Assembly (NCBI RefSeq): GCF_000012625.1
Contig: NC_007516.1
Coordinates: 1,550,001 to 1,614,000 of the forward strand
Direction of reading: 5' to 3'
Length of the DNA: 64,000 nucleotides
Source of the DNA: Synechococcus sp. CC9605
GTDB lineage: Bacteria; Cyanobacteriota; Cyanobacteriia; PCC-6307; Cyanobiaceae
Part shown: piece by piece, positions 33,490 to 42,988 of the stretch
Layout of the letters: every line of letters begins with the position of its first letter
Position numbering within the stretch: the stretch's first letter is position 1
Notes under the pieces: generated by a model
Told to the model about the DNA's origin: nothing
Databases searched by the model: none
Seen by the model: the letters and a program-made list of their open reading frames with translations, nothing else
Translations under genes and position numbers: made by a program

Positions 33490-35130
33490 GCCTCGGTCAT
33501 GGAAGGCAGGGTGTAACGAAGACCACAGTTTGCTGATATTCTCGCGTAAATGTCCAGCCGCTGCCAGCCTCATTGAATATGAGGGCTTGAGGGAAATCGA
33601 GATTGAGTGACACAGGCACTTGAAGAACATATAAACTACTTCCGATAAGAGGAAACCCGAAGTAATGCCGAAATAGCAACAGATGATACTTGACCCGCAT
33701 TGTGTTCTGGTTACACCGAGGTAGTTGGTAGGAGATCTGATGGAGATTCACCTTCACCACGCTCAATCTCTCGGTGAATTCATCGTTGATGGACGACACA
33801 CGCCGTTTCGCGCACTGGCTTGCCCGTTGAAACCTGCGGTGGTGAGAAGCGGAACAGAGGCAAAGCGTCACCAGTAGTTCGGATGTAGACCAAACCTCGG
33901 TATGCCGATCCTGCATATCGGATTGAGTTGCCCCATCACCTCCGCTTGACCTCATCAAGATGAGTTCGGTTTCAGGGGGGTGTGCTTTGCAAAGCTGGCA
34001 CTCCTTTGTTTCCACCCTGTTGATCGGTCGGGTCTGTCGATAGGTGACAGGTGATGCGCTCCGCTCTGTCGATGCAGTGTTACGACAGAGGTGCTCTTGT
34101 TTTGCACCGGGCAAGAGCGGCGGAACCACCCACTTCTTGGCGCTAGCCGGTGGTTTCGCTCGCCCAAAAAATGAGCCCCCCAGCTCTGAATAAAGGGGCT
34201 CATGTCTGATTGACCTGCATAGCTTGGCAATTGAAAGAAGAGCTGCAGCGTCGGGTCAGTGAGCCCTCATCGAGGACACATCGGCTCGCTACCACTGGTG
34301 ACTGGACCGAGTCAAATCAGTGGCCATTCCCGTCAACGGATCAAAGGTCCCAGCAACTCGGCCCGCTTCTCCCTCAAAATTGAGAGAAATAACCTCCAGT
34401 TCCTCAAGAAGCCGGAGGTCGCCCAACTACCTGAGTGAAGCCTCAGGCTTTTAGAAACTAAAAATCGAGAGCGGAAGCTGATGTGCGGATGACCGTCACA
34501 CCTTCAGCGAGTGGGTAGTTGTAGATACATCACGAGCTTTTTCACCAGCGTTATGCCGGAATTACCCCAGGGACGGCCGCACCATTGGGGTAGCGAGACC
34601 ATCTATCGCTCGGTCGACTAGCCGGTGGTTTCGCTTGACCTAAAGAAGAAGGCGGGGCGGTATCCCTATCGCCCCACACCCATGCTCAAGGCTTCAACAG
34701 GCTGCCGTGGATTCGCCAAAGAAAAAGTCCTGATGTTCGGTGCCGTGACTGCCGTCTCTCATGACGCGACTCAGACCTAACAGAGTGCATAAGTATTTAT
34801 GCGTACGGCTTACACGACCTTCACGCAGCGGGTGATGCGTCATGCCCTGCTTCGACAGGGTTACGCCAAAGGAGCTTCAGCCCAACACCTCTGGAACAGC
34901 GGAACCACCATCCTTCGGCTTGGCCGGTGGTTTCGTTCGAGCAAGAAAATAGCCCTCAACTCTCTCAAGCAAGGGCTCCGTACAGATCCGAGCGGTCAGG
35001 TTGGCAAGTGATAAAGAGAAACGTGATGTTGGGTCAGTGAGCTCTCATCCAAGCCCCATAAGCAGCAATGAGTGGGGGAAGGGAGGTCGCCCTGAAGTTG
35101 CTATCAAATTGAAGTGCTGAGTTACTTCCC
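33490..35130. other. Gene-poor stretch with three structured repeats
   Basis: No frame here is convincing; the 210-codon minus frame at 33497-34129 has no coding character. Three copies of a two-hairpin unit occur at 34119-34203, 34571-34676 and 34898-34980. Each has CCGGTGGTTTCG followed 15-20 bp later by a second stem: GAGCCCC/GGGGCTC, GGGGCG/CGCCCC and AGCCCT/AGGGCT respectively. The stems differ in sequence but keep pairing. Confidence 0.5.
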
Positions 35131-35349
35131 ATGCGACTTGCTGCGCTCCTCTCTCTGTTGCTGCTGACGCCAGCAACTGTGTTTGCCCATGAGGCCAAGG
35201 TCACAGCCGAAGGAATGTCAGAAGAATTCGCGACTGCTGAAGCAATGCGTGGAGTTCCCAAAGGTGCATCGGTGACAGACACCGCTTGCAGGAGTCAAGA
35301 CGTTGGGATGTCGACCCGCTACTGGTGCACCGTCACGTACAGCGATTAG
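35131..35349 (+). CDS. Small secreted protein
   Basis: The 72-aa product has a signal peptide (MRLAALLSLLLLTPATVFAH) and a short mature part with two Cys (VTDTACRS, TRYWCTVTYSD), probably one disulfide. A truncated relative of its last 28 residues lies at 59814-59903. Its stop overlaps the end of a convergent small gene. Confidence 0.65.
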   Translation: MRLAALLSLLLLTPATVFAHEAKVTAEGMSEEFATAEAMRGVPKGASVTDTACRSQDVGMSTRYWCTVTYSD

Positions 35350-35489
35350 CCGGATGCGGGCTGGGTCTTTATCTTCTTGAGCTTCTCGAAGGCAGCGAGC
35401 ACGTTTGCAGTAGCCACCGCTTGAGACTCTCCGGTGTTCTGCACCCGTCTCTCTACGAGCTTCTCTAAAAGCTTCTGAGTGGCGTCCAT
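35346..35489 (-). CDS. 47-aa helical protein with strong RBS
   Basis: ATG 35489 follows AAGGAGG at ideal spacing. The product (MDATQKLLEKLVERRVQNTG) is helical and basic. The strong ribosome site supports translation. The 400 bp to its right up to the tRNA fragment hold nothing I can support. Confidence 0.55.
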   Translation of the reverse strand: MDATQKLLEKLVERRVQNTGESQAVATANVLAAFEKLKKIKTQPASG

Positions 35490-35899
35490 TCAGGCGTCCT
35501 CCTTGTACGGATCCACTGCTGAGCAGAAGACCCAATACTTACAGCTCTTGAGGGGGTGTGCTGCAGGGGCCAGCAAACCCTGCCTGAGGTGACAGCTGCC
35601 AAGCACCTGGCATTGGCCGAGGGTCACTTATCCGAAGTGAGTGCAGGTCGAACAGCTTCTGCGCCCCCTGAAGGAATCAAGCTCCCGGTCATCCAAGAAA
35701 CCCCACTCCTCCATCAACCACCTGAGCAGTACACCTATACTAGCAAAAGGCAAAGGCAATCCTCTGGAATCGGACCTGAAAAATCAGGCTTGGTAGCGGC
35801 CAAAAGGAGGAGAGCTAAATCTGGTAGCCGTGTGGTAGCACCCTGCTTTTTGAATCTCAAACTCGATGCACCACAATGGATCTCAGAGGACCCTTGGCT

Positions 35900-35943
35900 G
35901 CTTTGGGAGCAAGATGCCGCAGGTTCGAATCCTGTCTCCCCGA
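35900..35943 (+). other. tRNA-Pro 3' fragment (att) ending element 4
   Basis: Fourth copy, CTTTGGGAGCAAG to CTCCCCGA. It is followed by CCAGTCCCCAGCTGG and the terminator CCGTCCCGCAAAGGGCGG plus TTTTTT (35973-36003). I take it as the right end of the nested array. The 36004-36320 stretch holds no convincing gene. Confidence 0.85.
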
Positions 35944-36326
35944 TGCGATCAGAAACCAGTCCCCAGCTGGTGTTTAAGCCGTCCCGCAAAGGGCGGTTTT
36001 TTATTGCTTACGCGCAGGTGTGCGCAAAACGTGAGCAAAGTCACCTGACAAAAATCCTCTTTTGCGCACGACTATCGGGCACCCCCTGACAGTTGGACGA
36101 CAGCAAATAACGTTTAGACAAGCTCACTTGAGCACAGCCGCCACCCAGCGCCCCTTGCTCACGAACCTGCGGCCACTTCGCAATGAACCGAGCTGAAAAC
36201 GCTCGACCAGCAGAGGGATGGGTATTGCTGCCCTCTTGCGTGTGAAACCTCAGCCGATAGACAGGTTCATCTGCGCATGGAGCCGGGAGTGATGACCGGG
36301 CTTTTTTTGCCTCTGCTCAGGCAAGA

Positions 36327-36351
36327 AAAAACCCCCGCCAACGGCAGGGGC
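36327..36351 (-). terminator. Terminator of the DUF3303-like gene
   Basis: On the minus strand GCCCCTGCC and GGCGGGGG form a stem followed by TTTTTT. Confidence 0.7.
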
Positions 36352-36383
36352 TGCAAAACAATTTTTTAGGGCGTGAGCCTGAG

Positions 36384-36698
36384 TCAGGCCCCCATCATCT
36401 CGAACAACTCCTTGTGGCATGCACAGGCTTCCTCATCGGTGAAAGCAGGCTGCATATCGAATTCAACGCCGAACATCGCGCGCCAGGGAGCGAAGTGCTT
36501 GAACAGAACCATGCTGCTTTCCGCTTTGCAGATCACGACGCCACTGCCGGTTTGAGGGCAGTGCGTGCGACTGATCAACTCAAAGCCTTCAATGTGATCA
36601 CCTTCAGCGCCGCTAGCCATGTACTCAACCAACTTGGCGTAAGCAGCCTTTTGCCCTTCGATCTCAGGGAACTGCCAAGTGACGTTGTAGAGCTGCAT
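36384..36698 (-). CDS. DUF3303-like small protein
   Basis: The 104-aa protein (MQLYNVTWQFPEIEGQKAAY, SGVVICKAESSMVLFKHFAP, FDMQPAFTDEEA) has the ferredoxin-like strand/helix order of DUF3303, a family common in cyanobacteria. Role unknown. A terminator follows. It probably belongs to the same unit as 36815. Confidence 0.65.
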   Translation of the reverse strand: MQLYNVTWQFPEIEGQKAAYAKLVEYMASGAEGDHIEGFELISRTHCPQTGSGVVICKAESSMVLFKHFAPWRAMFGVEFDMQPAFTDEEACACHKELFEMMGA

Positions 36699-36814
36699 CT
36701 GATCTCAAAAGTGAAGACGTCTTCTAGCACTGAAACCCTGAACACCATGCAGCGCAGGCGACCTGAGCCAGCCTCAGGCGACCAGCCCATCTCGTTCATG
36801 CTCTTTAAGGGCTG

Positions 36815-37093
36815 TCACGCAAGCCAACGGGTGATCACGGTGCCTTCATAGACATGACCAGAAGCTTCAACAATTGGCTTGGTCTCTGGGTTCATGAAGA
36901 TGTTGTAGAGGACGTCCTCGGGTCCTTGAAACATCACTGTCGGTCTTTGAGGGTCGTCCTTGCAGACGCCAATAAAGAAGGTCTTGACTCCCATCTCGGC
37001 AAACATCGCTTGCTGCTCAGGAGCATTCAAATATGCGCGATATTCCCCAAACGTGTTGCTGAGCTTGAAGTCCAAAACAGTTGTCTCGGTCAT
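36815..37093 (-). CDS. DUF3764-like small protein
   Basis: The 92-aa product (TTVLDFKLSNTFGEYRAYL, KTFFIGVCKDDPQRPTVMF, GHVYEGTVITRWL) matches my memory of the cyanobacterial DUF3764 family. Function unknown. Confidence 0.65.
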   Translation of the reverse strand: MTETTVLDFKLSNTFGEYRAYLNAPEQQAMFAEMGVKTFFIGVCKDDPQRPTVMFQGPEDVLYNIFMNPETKPIVEASGHVYEGTVITRWLA

Positions 37094-37196
37094 GGCTTAG
37101 CAGACGTTCATTCATGACAGATCTCTTTTAGCCCGCTTCCGTAGTCCAGCCCACTTGATGCTGCAGTGAGTGCTCCACGCTCGCCAGACTCCAGCG

Positions 37197-37367
37197 ATGG
37201 CGAGCAAGGACCACAGCAACCACGAACCGCCAGAGAAGCCCGGTGGTGAGGGCTGGCTTTACAGCGAGCAGCAGCAGAAGCTCTGTCACTTCAAACCTGC
37301 CATGGCGACCGTTCACGCCCAATGGGTCGAGGTCCGCAAGGACTCTTCCCTGCATCATTCGTTTTGA
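37197..37367 (+). CDS. N-terminal copy of the satellite 90-aa protein
   Basis: MASKDHSNHEPPEKPGGEGW and QQQKLCHFKPAMATVHAQWV match the first half of the protein at 26015-26287; the PPRPPVPQ half is missing. A truncated satellite remnant, possibly still expressed. The span 37368-37862 has no convincing gene. Confidence 0.5.
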   Translation: MASKDHSNHEPPEKPGGEGWLYSEQQQKLCHFKPAMATVHAQWVEVRKDSSLHHSF

Positions 37368-37862
37368 CAAGTGGGCTAGCAGTTTATGGAAAGTCGATTG
37401 TGATCAACCAGCTTCTCGTCGGTAGTCAGTGATACCAGCGAAATAGAGGCACACGAAAGAAATTCTTGATCCCAAAGGTCTCCGAAAAATGGTGTGCGGT
37501 GCCACTGGTGAGTCTCTATTAATGGTTCCTGCGGCACTTCCTCATACGGCTGAGTGAGGCATCGCAGCAGCACGGGAGCGACCCGTTGGCTGGCAGACAA
37601 TCCAGTCCCAGCACACGGCAAGCGTGATGGGGTTGGCTTTGTGCTTATCCCCGTCTTCCAATAACGGGAAAGACTTAATGCATCGCACCGAAATACATAA
37701 TGCCTCGTCAACGTTATGGAACGGCAACTGCATCGCTCGGGGAGAATGCTGTTCTCCTCGCGGTTCCGTCGCCCCACATCATTGCTTCGGTTAAGGCTGT
37801 TGGAAGTCAGCCCAACCAATAGAAGGGGCTGCGCCGCATCAAGAAGACGAGCATCTCGGAAA

Positions 37863-38090
37863 TCACCGCACGTAGCGTGCGTAGCTCGGCAGTCGTTTCA
37901 ATCGAATTTGAGTCGAGTAACCTGTCGGCGTGATGATATTCACCACTTCAGGAGCAGGGAGACTCAGCGTGTAACCACGATCGGTCAGCTTCTCCCAGGA
38001 TTGTTTGAGCAATTCAGTATCCATAAGCTCTGAGTAACACATCTCATAGGGATTCCGCCAATCGAGGTCGTTATGTGCCATTTGATGCAT
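37863..38090 (-). CDS. Small hypothetical protein
   Basis: The 75-aa frame (MHQMAHNDLDWRNPYEMCYS; ELLKQSWEKLTDRGYTLSLP) looks coding. Not recognised. The span 38091-38397 is empty as far as I can see. Confidence 0.5.
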   Translation of the reverse strand: MHQMAHNDLDWRNPYEMCYSELMDTELLKQSWEKLTDRGYTLSLPAPEVVNIITPTGYSTQIRLKRLPSYARYVR

Positions 38091-38397
38091 TTAAGAGCGG
38101 GTTATTAACCGAACATCAGACAAAGCGGAAGAGAGATGATCCAAAAACTCAGCACGATTTCGCGGCCTCCGCCGATGGTGCATCAGCTTGATGAGAAGCG
38201 CTTTGTAGTGTGCGTGTCGAGTGGGCTTTGCCTGGAATTTGCTGACCGATGGGATGCCGAGTGCTGCTTGAAAAGCCTTCAGGCTTCAAGTGTTTTAGCT
38301 AAGTAGCCATTAATACATTGGCGGGCAAGGATTAAGCATTTTTGGCTACTGCGCAACTTCAGGATTACGGCATTATCGGCTAACTCACAGCTGGCAC

Positions 38398-38547
38398 ATG
38401 TCACCAGAAGAGAAGTACATCCTCTTGATGGAAGCTGCTTACACCGCCACAAAAAAAGATACCTACTATGAGTTGATGCAAAAGTCTGATTAGGTCTTCA
38501 TAGACACTCAGGCAACCTTAGACAACATTGATGCAGAGGCTGCTTAA
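38398..38547 (+). pseudogene. Small gene with in-frame TAG
   Basis: MSPEEKYILLMEAAYTATKK runs to TAG at 38491 and continues in frame as VFIDTQATLDNIDAEAA to TAA at 38545. The acidic C-terminus resembles that of the MSxW genes at 30409. The following 350 bp hold no gene I support. Confidence 0.4.
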
Positions 38548-38894
38548 AGACCTCCGCGAACTTCCTCAAAGATCAGAAATAGCTCGCCCTCGGTCATTCA
38601 GCAGATAGTTGCTGAATCCCCTGAATCCAGGGTTGCCTTGAGCCAGACGCTTCGACCTTTCTCTTTAAGCCCTCACTTGGGCAGATCGTCGTTGGCTCGA
38701 CTATCGGCAACCCCGAGAAGCTCGCTGCCGCCCACCGGCATATGCCAGTCAGAACCTCGTAATTTAGGCGATGAAAAAAACGCATAATTCTCGCCAGCAC
38801 TGACGACAGAGGAGCGATCACTGTTCTTCAGGCGTGGCCACCTGCTATCAGCCACCAATTACGGACTGGAGCTTTCGATACCGCCCTGAAGTGA

Positions 38895-39068
38895 TTACTC
38901 AAGCCAAGCAACGTCCTTCTCCAGGTCTTCGACCCGCTGCTGCAGCTGTTGCTCGCGGACGTGCTCGGCTTCATCCATCTGCTGACGGCCCCCGTTCATC
39001 ATCTCGGTGTAGGTCAACGCTCTGGGCTTCATCGGCTCCTCTCGAGAGGGGATTGCCGGGTCAGTCAT
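38895..39068 (-). CDS. Small protein with TYTEMMN motif
   Basis: The 57-aa product contains RALTYTEMMNGGRQQ, shared with the element 2 peptide at 16416, and a C-terminal coiled coil (REQQLQQRVEDLEKDVAWLE). It overlaps the upstream gene's stop by 8 bp. Last of a three-gene minus-strand operon. Confidence 0.55.
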   Translation of the reverse strand: MTDPAIPSREEPMKPRALTYTEMMNGGRQQMDEAEHVREQQLQQRVEDLEKDVAWLE

Positions 39069-39246
39069 CAGAGCCCTTGTAAGCGGTAAGTCGACCAGCG
39101 ACAAAACCAACGCCACCAGCAACGACTGCAGCCTGAAGTTGCCACACCAGACGCCTATGGCGCCATGTCATGCGGTTGAGCCAAAACCCAGCGCCGACGG
39201 CCACAACCAGCAGAATGACCAGACCAGCCTGGGTGAAGGTTTTCAT
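39061..39246 (-). CDS. Small membrane protein, two segments
   Basis: From ATG 39246 the 61-aa protein has two hydrophobic segments (LVILLVVAVGAGFWL; AAVVAGGVGFVAG) separated by a basic loop. Middle gene of the operon. Confidence 0.55.
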   Translation of the reverse strand: MKTFTQAGLVILLVVAVGAGFWLNRMTWRHRRLVWQLQAAVVAGGVGFVAGRLTAYKGSDD

Positions 39247-39254
39247 AGTTTCCC

Positions 39255-39398
39255 TCACTTCTCCAGCGCAGCCTTCAAGGCGGTTAGTCCCTCTTCCAAC
39301 TGAGAGTAGTTGCCTGGATCTGCATCCCAAGCATCGACCAACTTTTGCGCGGTTTCGATGAACTCTTTCATCTTGTCGCAAGCCTTCAGAAGATCCAT
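39255..39398 (-). CDS. MDLL-family helical protein
   Basis: The 47-aa protein (MDLLKACDKMKEFIETAQKL, NYSQLEEGLTALKAALEK) is about 65% identical to that at 58610-58762. It is a small conserved helical protein shared by the two accessory regions. Role unknown. Confidence 0.6.
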   Translation of the reverse strand: MDLLKACDKMKEFIETAQKLVDAWDADPGNYSQLEEGLTALKAALEK

Positions 39399-39582
39399 GG
39401 CGCAGAAGCCGAGGAGGGCAAAAACTTACTGCCATCGCAAAGGACAAGAAAGTCCCCTGGAGGTTTCAGTTCCAGGGGTGCTTTTCTCGCCGACCTCAAG
39501 TTGATGCACCCACATGGCCAGGGTGTGATCAGAACGCTTGGGGTTGATGACCAGATGCAACTCGTTGGCTCACCCCACTCCG

Positions 39583-40352
39583 GGAGCCCAGCCCAATTCC
39601 TTCTACCAGGTGGGTGCCCAATGCTTGCAGCGCTTCTTCAGGTGCTGAGCATCTGTTCTGCCCAATCACTTCTTGAGTGGGTCGGCTTCCAACTTGACGC
39701 GCTGCTTTTGAGCAGCTTCAGGATTGCTTTCAGCCCATGCCTTCATGCCTGGGTTTGCCTCTAGATAGGCGTTCCAGTCGCACTCGAATGGAACCAGTCT
39801 TTTGGAGCACTTAGGGCGCTTGGCTTCGGCTTCGATAGCTCGCCAGTTGTCTTCAGCATGCTCACAACTGGAGTTCCAACCTTCTTGCAGGGCAATTGAT
39901 GGACAGTCAGAAGTTTGCTCAACCTTGACGGTGGCACCAAGGCGCATGATTTCCAACCTGCAGCTCGTCCTTCCAGAAGTTGTAGTTATTCCCGCAGCGC
40001 CAGCTGGACCTACCAGCAACCAGCGGTTCATGGTGACCTCCGCCCAGCCCAACCCAGTCGCAATAGACACGATGGCATTTGCCTTCGCCTATGTAGGCGT
40101 GATTTTCAGGGCACTTGTTACCGAGATACTCAGGGGTTCCAGCCTGAGCTGCAACACAACCGCGATAGTCAGCCGCCTGCAAGCAGAGCTGATGGATTTC
40201 AGGGGCGACTTCACCAGCAGCAGAAACTGGAATTGCTCCAGCAATCAGAGCAATCGTTGTGAGAGACGTACGAATCATTAGCCAATTGTTCTCTGAACTC
40301 GCCTCAGGTGCAGAGCCCACTTGCTTCTGCCACGTCGGTGCCCAAAGCTTGC
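39583..40352. repeat. 770 bp direct duplication, copy 1
   Basis: Sequence identical to 45680-46449 (offset 6097 bp) as far as I can compare. Identity starts within GGGAGCCCAGCCC and ends within GTGCCCAAAGCTTGCAG. It contains the whole frameshifted secreted-protein gene. Perfect identity points to a very recent duplication or gene conversion. Confidence 0.85.
39666..40278 (-). pseudogene. Secreted Cys-rich protein, frameshifted (copy 1)
   Basis: ATG 40278 opens a signal peptide (MIRTSLTTIALIAGAIPVSA) and a mature part with CLQAADYRGCVAAQ and GEGKCHRVYCDWV. Around 39985 the reading must shift to the other minus frame, which continues MRLGATVKVEQTSDCPSIAL and EGWNSSCEH. The combined order matches a Cys-rich exported family I recall from marine Synechococcus. 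The unshifted frame ends at 39919 and the shifted one at 39666. The identical copy at 45763 carries the same shift. Confidence 0.6.
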
Positions 40353-40509
40353 AGCGCTTCTTAAGGTGCTGACCCTTCTGCAGGCGAAGCATTCGCCTAC
40401 GGGTTTGCGGCACTGGTGGGCGGGGCGGAACCCAGCTTGAGGAGCGCACACAAAACGACACTCTCTGTAATCGCAGCAAAGAGTTCTTATTGATACAGCT
40501 TGACCAGAT

Positions 40510-40761
40510 ATGGGCCAAGCCATGGGCGACGTAAGCAAGGAGCAGGAACAAGCCATCGCTCAGTCAACGATGTATCTTGTCGCAGCACTCCTGAGCATCC
40601 TGATGATTTTCATTGCAGGACTGTTTCTTTCTGCGGAACTTGAACAGCAAGCCCTGCAGAAAGCAGAGACGGCACAGCAGATCGCACTGCAACAGGAGGT
40701 CACTCCTCAAGCCCAGCGGCCATGGGCTCTGTGGAGAAGGCACGCTGATCAGGAAACCTAG
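40510..40761 (+). CDS. Small membrane protein
   Basis: The 83-aa frame has one clear membrane segment (YLVAALLSILMIFIAGLFL) followed by a Gln-rich helix. A second ATG at 40522 is possible. Just upstream (40385-40450, minus strand) is a PPRPPVPQTRRRMLR fragment of the satellite 90-aa protein. Confidence 0.5.
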   Translation: MGQAMGDVSKEQEQAIAQSTMYLVAALLSILMIFIAGLFLSAELEQQALQKAETAQQIALQQEVTPQAQRPWALWRRHADQET

Positions 40762-40785
40762 GGATACAGCGGTAACAACCATCCC

Positions 40786-40839
40786 TCACCACCCGGTTTT
40801 TGTTGGGGGGGGATTGGTGGCGCGGTCTTTGTTCGCCAT
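40786..40839 (-). pseudogene. Fragment of the satellite 90-aa gene
   Basis: ATG 40839 reads MANKDRATNPPPTKTGW and stops. It matches the first 17 residues of the protein at 26015-26287, so it is a remnant. Confidence 0.55.
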
Positions 40840-40990
40840 GGCGTGGAGTCTTTATTGATCCCACCAAATGGGTTCGAAGACCCACACGCTCGCTGTGAGT
40901 AGCCAGTTGTACTGAAAACGAATTAATGAGTGATTAATGGGCCGCTCCTTATTTGGCATGGGCAGTTTCTAGCCAAACTGGTGAAGTCCC

Positions 40991-41395
40991 ATGGTTTCTG
41001 CGTTGAGACAGCTGTTGCTGCTCCTGTGCCCACTGCTCTTGGCAGAAACAGTCATTGCCTTTGATGGAGGCGGCCATGAAACAGAGAAAGAAGCCAAGCT
41101 TTCTACCAATCAATCAAAAACAAAAACTCTTGCTAAATATTCTGAATTTCACCAATCTTGCATGGACATCCAGATGACCATGTGGGGAGAAGTTTCAGAG
41201 CTAATGGAAGATCTTGCTACTGCACATTGCTACTGCGAATACACTAAACTTGAGGACTTGGCTACTATTACATGGGAAGACGAGAATGAAGCTAATGTTG
41301 CGTGCGCTTGGGAGGGAATGATTAGAAAAAAAGAAGCTTTTATTTGGTGGGCTCTTCCACTACACCGTCAACGGCTAGAAGCCGATCAGCAATAG
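40991..41395 (+). CDS. Secreted SKTKTLAKYSEF-family protein
   Basis: The 134-aa product has a signal peptide (LRQLLLLLCPLLLAETVIA) and a conserved mature domain with QSCMDIQMTMW, HCYCEY and a C-terminal WWALPLHRQRL. Four Cys suggest disulfides. A paralogue at 58069-58461 is about 75% identical over the mature part. The 41396-41839 stretch has only a weak frame (MTFRAENQDIWAWHYEPTF, 41422). Confidence 0.65.
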   Translation: MVSALRQLLLLLCPLLLAETVIAFDGGGHETEKEAKLSTNQSKTKTLAKYSEFHQSCMDIQMTMWGEVSELMEDLATAHCYCEYTKLEDLATITWEDENEANVACAWEGMIRKKEAFIWWALPLHRQRLEADQQ

Positions 41396-41839
41396 TTCCT
41401 GCCCACTCCACAGCCGCCACGATGACGTTTCGCGCCGAAAACCAAGACATATGGGCCTGGCACTATGAACCGACTTTTAACAACTACCGAAATTTGTCTT
41501 ACTGGTGCTTGGGCGCTCCGATTGGGCAATGCGAAACAGCCATTTGTCGCATGGTTGCCGCTACAGCGCTTTGATTGTTGAATGCGCGATAGACAGCGAG
41601 CTGTTTGCTCAATTCGTGGCATTCCTTTTGTTGGGAGTCCATGAGTAAACCCTTGACATGGAAATCATGGCCTCAGCAAGCACGGCGTGTTGTGCCAAGT
41701 GCCACAAAATGACATTGCCATGAATCAAAGATCTGAACGACCGGTCTAAGTATTAATACCCCCTAAAAGTTTTATGTGATCAATGATGCAGAGGCGGCAA
41801 AATCAGCCTATTAAAGTTTCATCGATACAGGAGATGACT

Positions 41840-41923
41840 ATGGGATTTACTATTCCAGCGTTCTCAATCGGGGTCGTTATGTATCTATTTTTTCACTTTT
41901 TACTGCGAGGCGTGTTCGTCTAA
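41840..41923 (+). CDS. 27-aa membrane peptide
   Basis: ATG 41840, preceded by GGAG, opens a frame with one hydrophobic segment (PAFSIGVVMYLFFHFLL). Very short; could be chance. Confidence 0.3.
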   Translation: MGFTIPAFSIGVVMYLFFHFLLRGVFV

Positions 41924-41945
41924 TTAATGAAGCCTGGCTTATAAG

Positions 41946-42618
41946 TCATACGTTGACTGCTGCCACGAGGTAAGCCGTCGCGTTGGGCTTGAACCTGGCA
42001 TAGCTCTTGAGATGAACCTCGATGGTGTGCCCCATTGCCTCGCTGATGTTGGCGATGGGGATGTTTGCGGCGTGCATCCCTTTGGCGAAGCGATGGCGGA
42101 AGGAATACGGGGTGAGCTTTTCACCCTGTGGCTTGGCTTCATCCCTTAATGCCATCCAAACGGGACGGCAGCGCAGGTATTGATTCAACGCCTGCCCACC
42201 ATCACCGTCACGATTCAGCGGTGGCAGTTGCTCGCCCACCTGCAACCGTGCCTGCAGATTCCAGGCGGAGCCATCGACATCACGCAGAAAGAGCGGGTGC
42301 AACCGCCGCGGTTCTGTCTTCGCTCTCTTATTGCCGCCCATCGAATTCTGATAGATGGTCCAGAGTTTTGCCACAGTTGTCCCGTCTTTGATCCGGAGGT
42401 GTCTCAGCTACTCAGGACGCAACCCATACACGGCGCATAACTGGATGGCAAAGCGCCAGCGGTCATGAACTTCGCCCGCAGGCAGGTTGTCGACCAAATG
42501 CAGGATTTGCGCATCGCTAAGGGGGTATCCGATGCGCTTTTGCTTCACTGTCTCTGGGAGCGCCGCAGGAGGGCTGTAGATCGGCTTTAGGTGACCACGT
42601 TGCACCGCCCAATTCAGA
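41946..42618 (-). pseudogene. Truncated tyrosine recombinase
   Basis: The minus strand covers the C-terminal half of the satellite integrases (LNWAVQRGHLKP to LKSYARFKPNAT). There is a stop in LRPE*LRHLRIKDG (TAG at about 42409-42411) and a 6-bp deletion in SAWNLQ. The N-terminal half is missing; the breakpoint joins another gene near 42615. The His/Arg/Tyr box remains. A relic of a third or fourth satellite. Confidence 0.85.
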
Positions 42619-42711
42619 CAGCCAACGCTTGAACAGGTCAGGGTCGTTGGCGCGTACGGCTGCCACCAGCTCCCCGATCAGAAACAAGGCAATGCGGGTG
42701 TCGCGGGTCAT
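42616..42711 (-). pseudogene. MTRDT gene truncated at the integrase relic
   Basis: ATG 42711 reads MTRDTRIALFLIGELVAAVR, then ANDPDLFKRWL, and runs into the integrase sequence out of frame. It belongs to the family of 5841 and 44168. Confidence 0.55.
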
Positions 42712-42988
42712 GGGTCCGTCGTGACTGCCTTGCGCTTCTCCTGATCTGCATAAGCTGAAAATCGACATTGCTCACAGGACTCATTATCGATTAAGTATTA
42801 GTAAGAGACACCTACTGAGACAAAGAATCTCTCTCTTTAGTGCTAACTCTATCTAGGAATCACAATACTCTTTCACATCACAATGCCCGACCTCTTTCTT
42901 TACTGGCTAGTCAAATTAGCCTCGCTAGCCATTAACATAGGCCAAAGGCACCAGGCAATGTAGAATAGTTTTCTCCTTATAAAATACA

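Noticed and set aside
33497-34129. A 210-codon minus-strand open frame
   Set aside because: It has no family resemblance and unnatural Ser/Arg/Cys-rich composition, and its start lies in one of the structured repeats; I treat it as chance.
34799-35011. A 70-codon frame over the third structured repeat
   Set aside because: It runs straight through the two hairpins, which better explain the conservation.
35735-35989. An 84-codon frame reading GETGFEPAASCSQS
   Set aside because: This is the antisense translation of the tRNA-Pro fragment, not a gene.
39802-40281. 159-codon plus-strand frame in the 770 bp duplicate
   Set aside because: It is antisense to the secreted Cys-rich gene, which has a signal peptide and recognisable Cys pattern.
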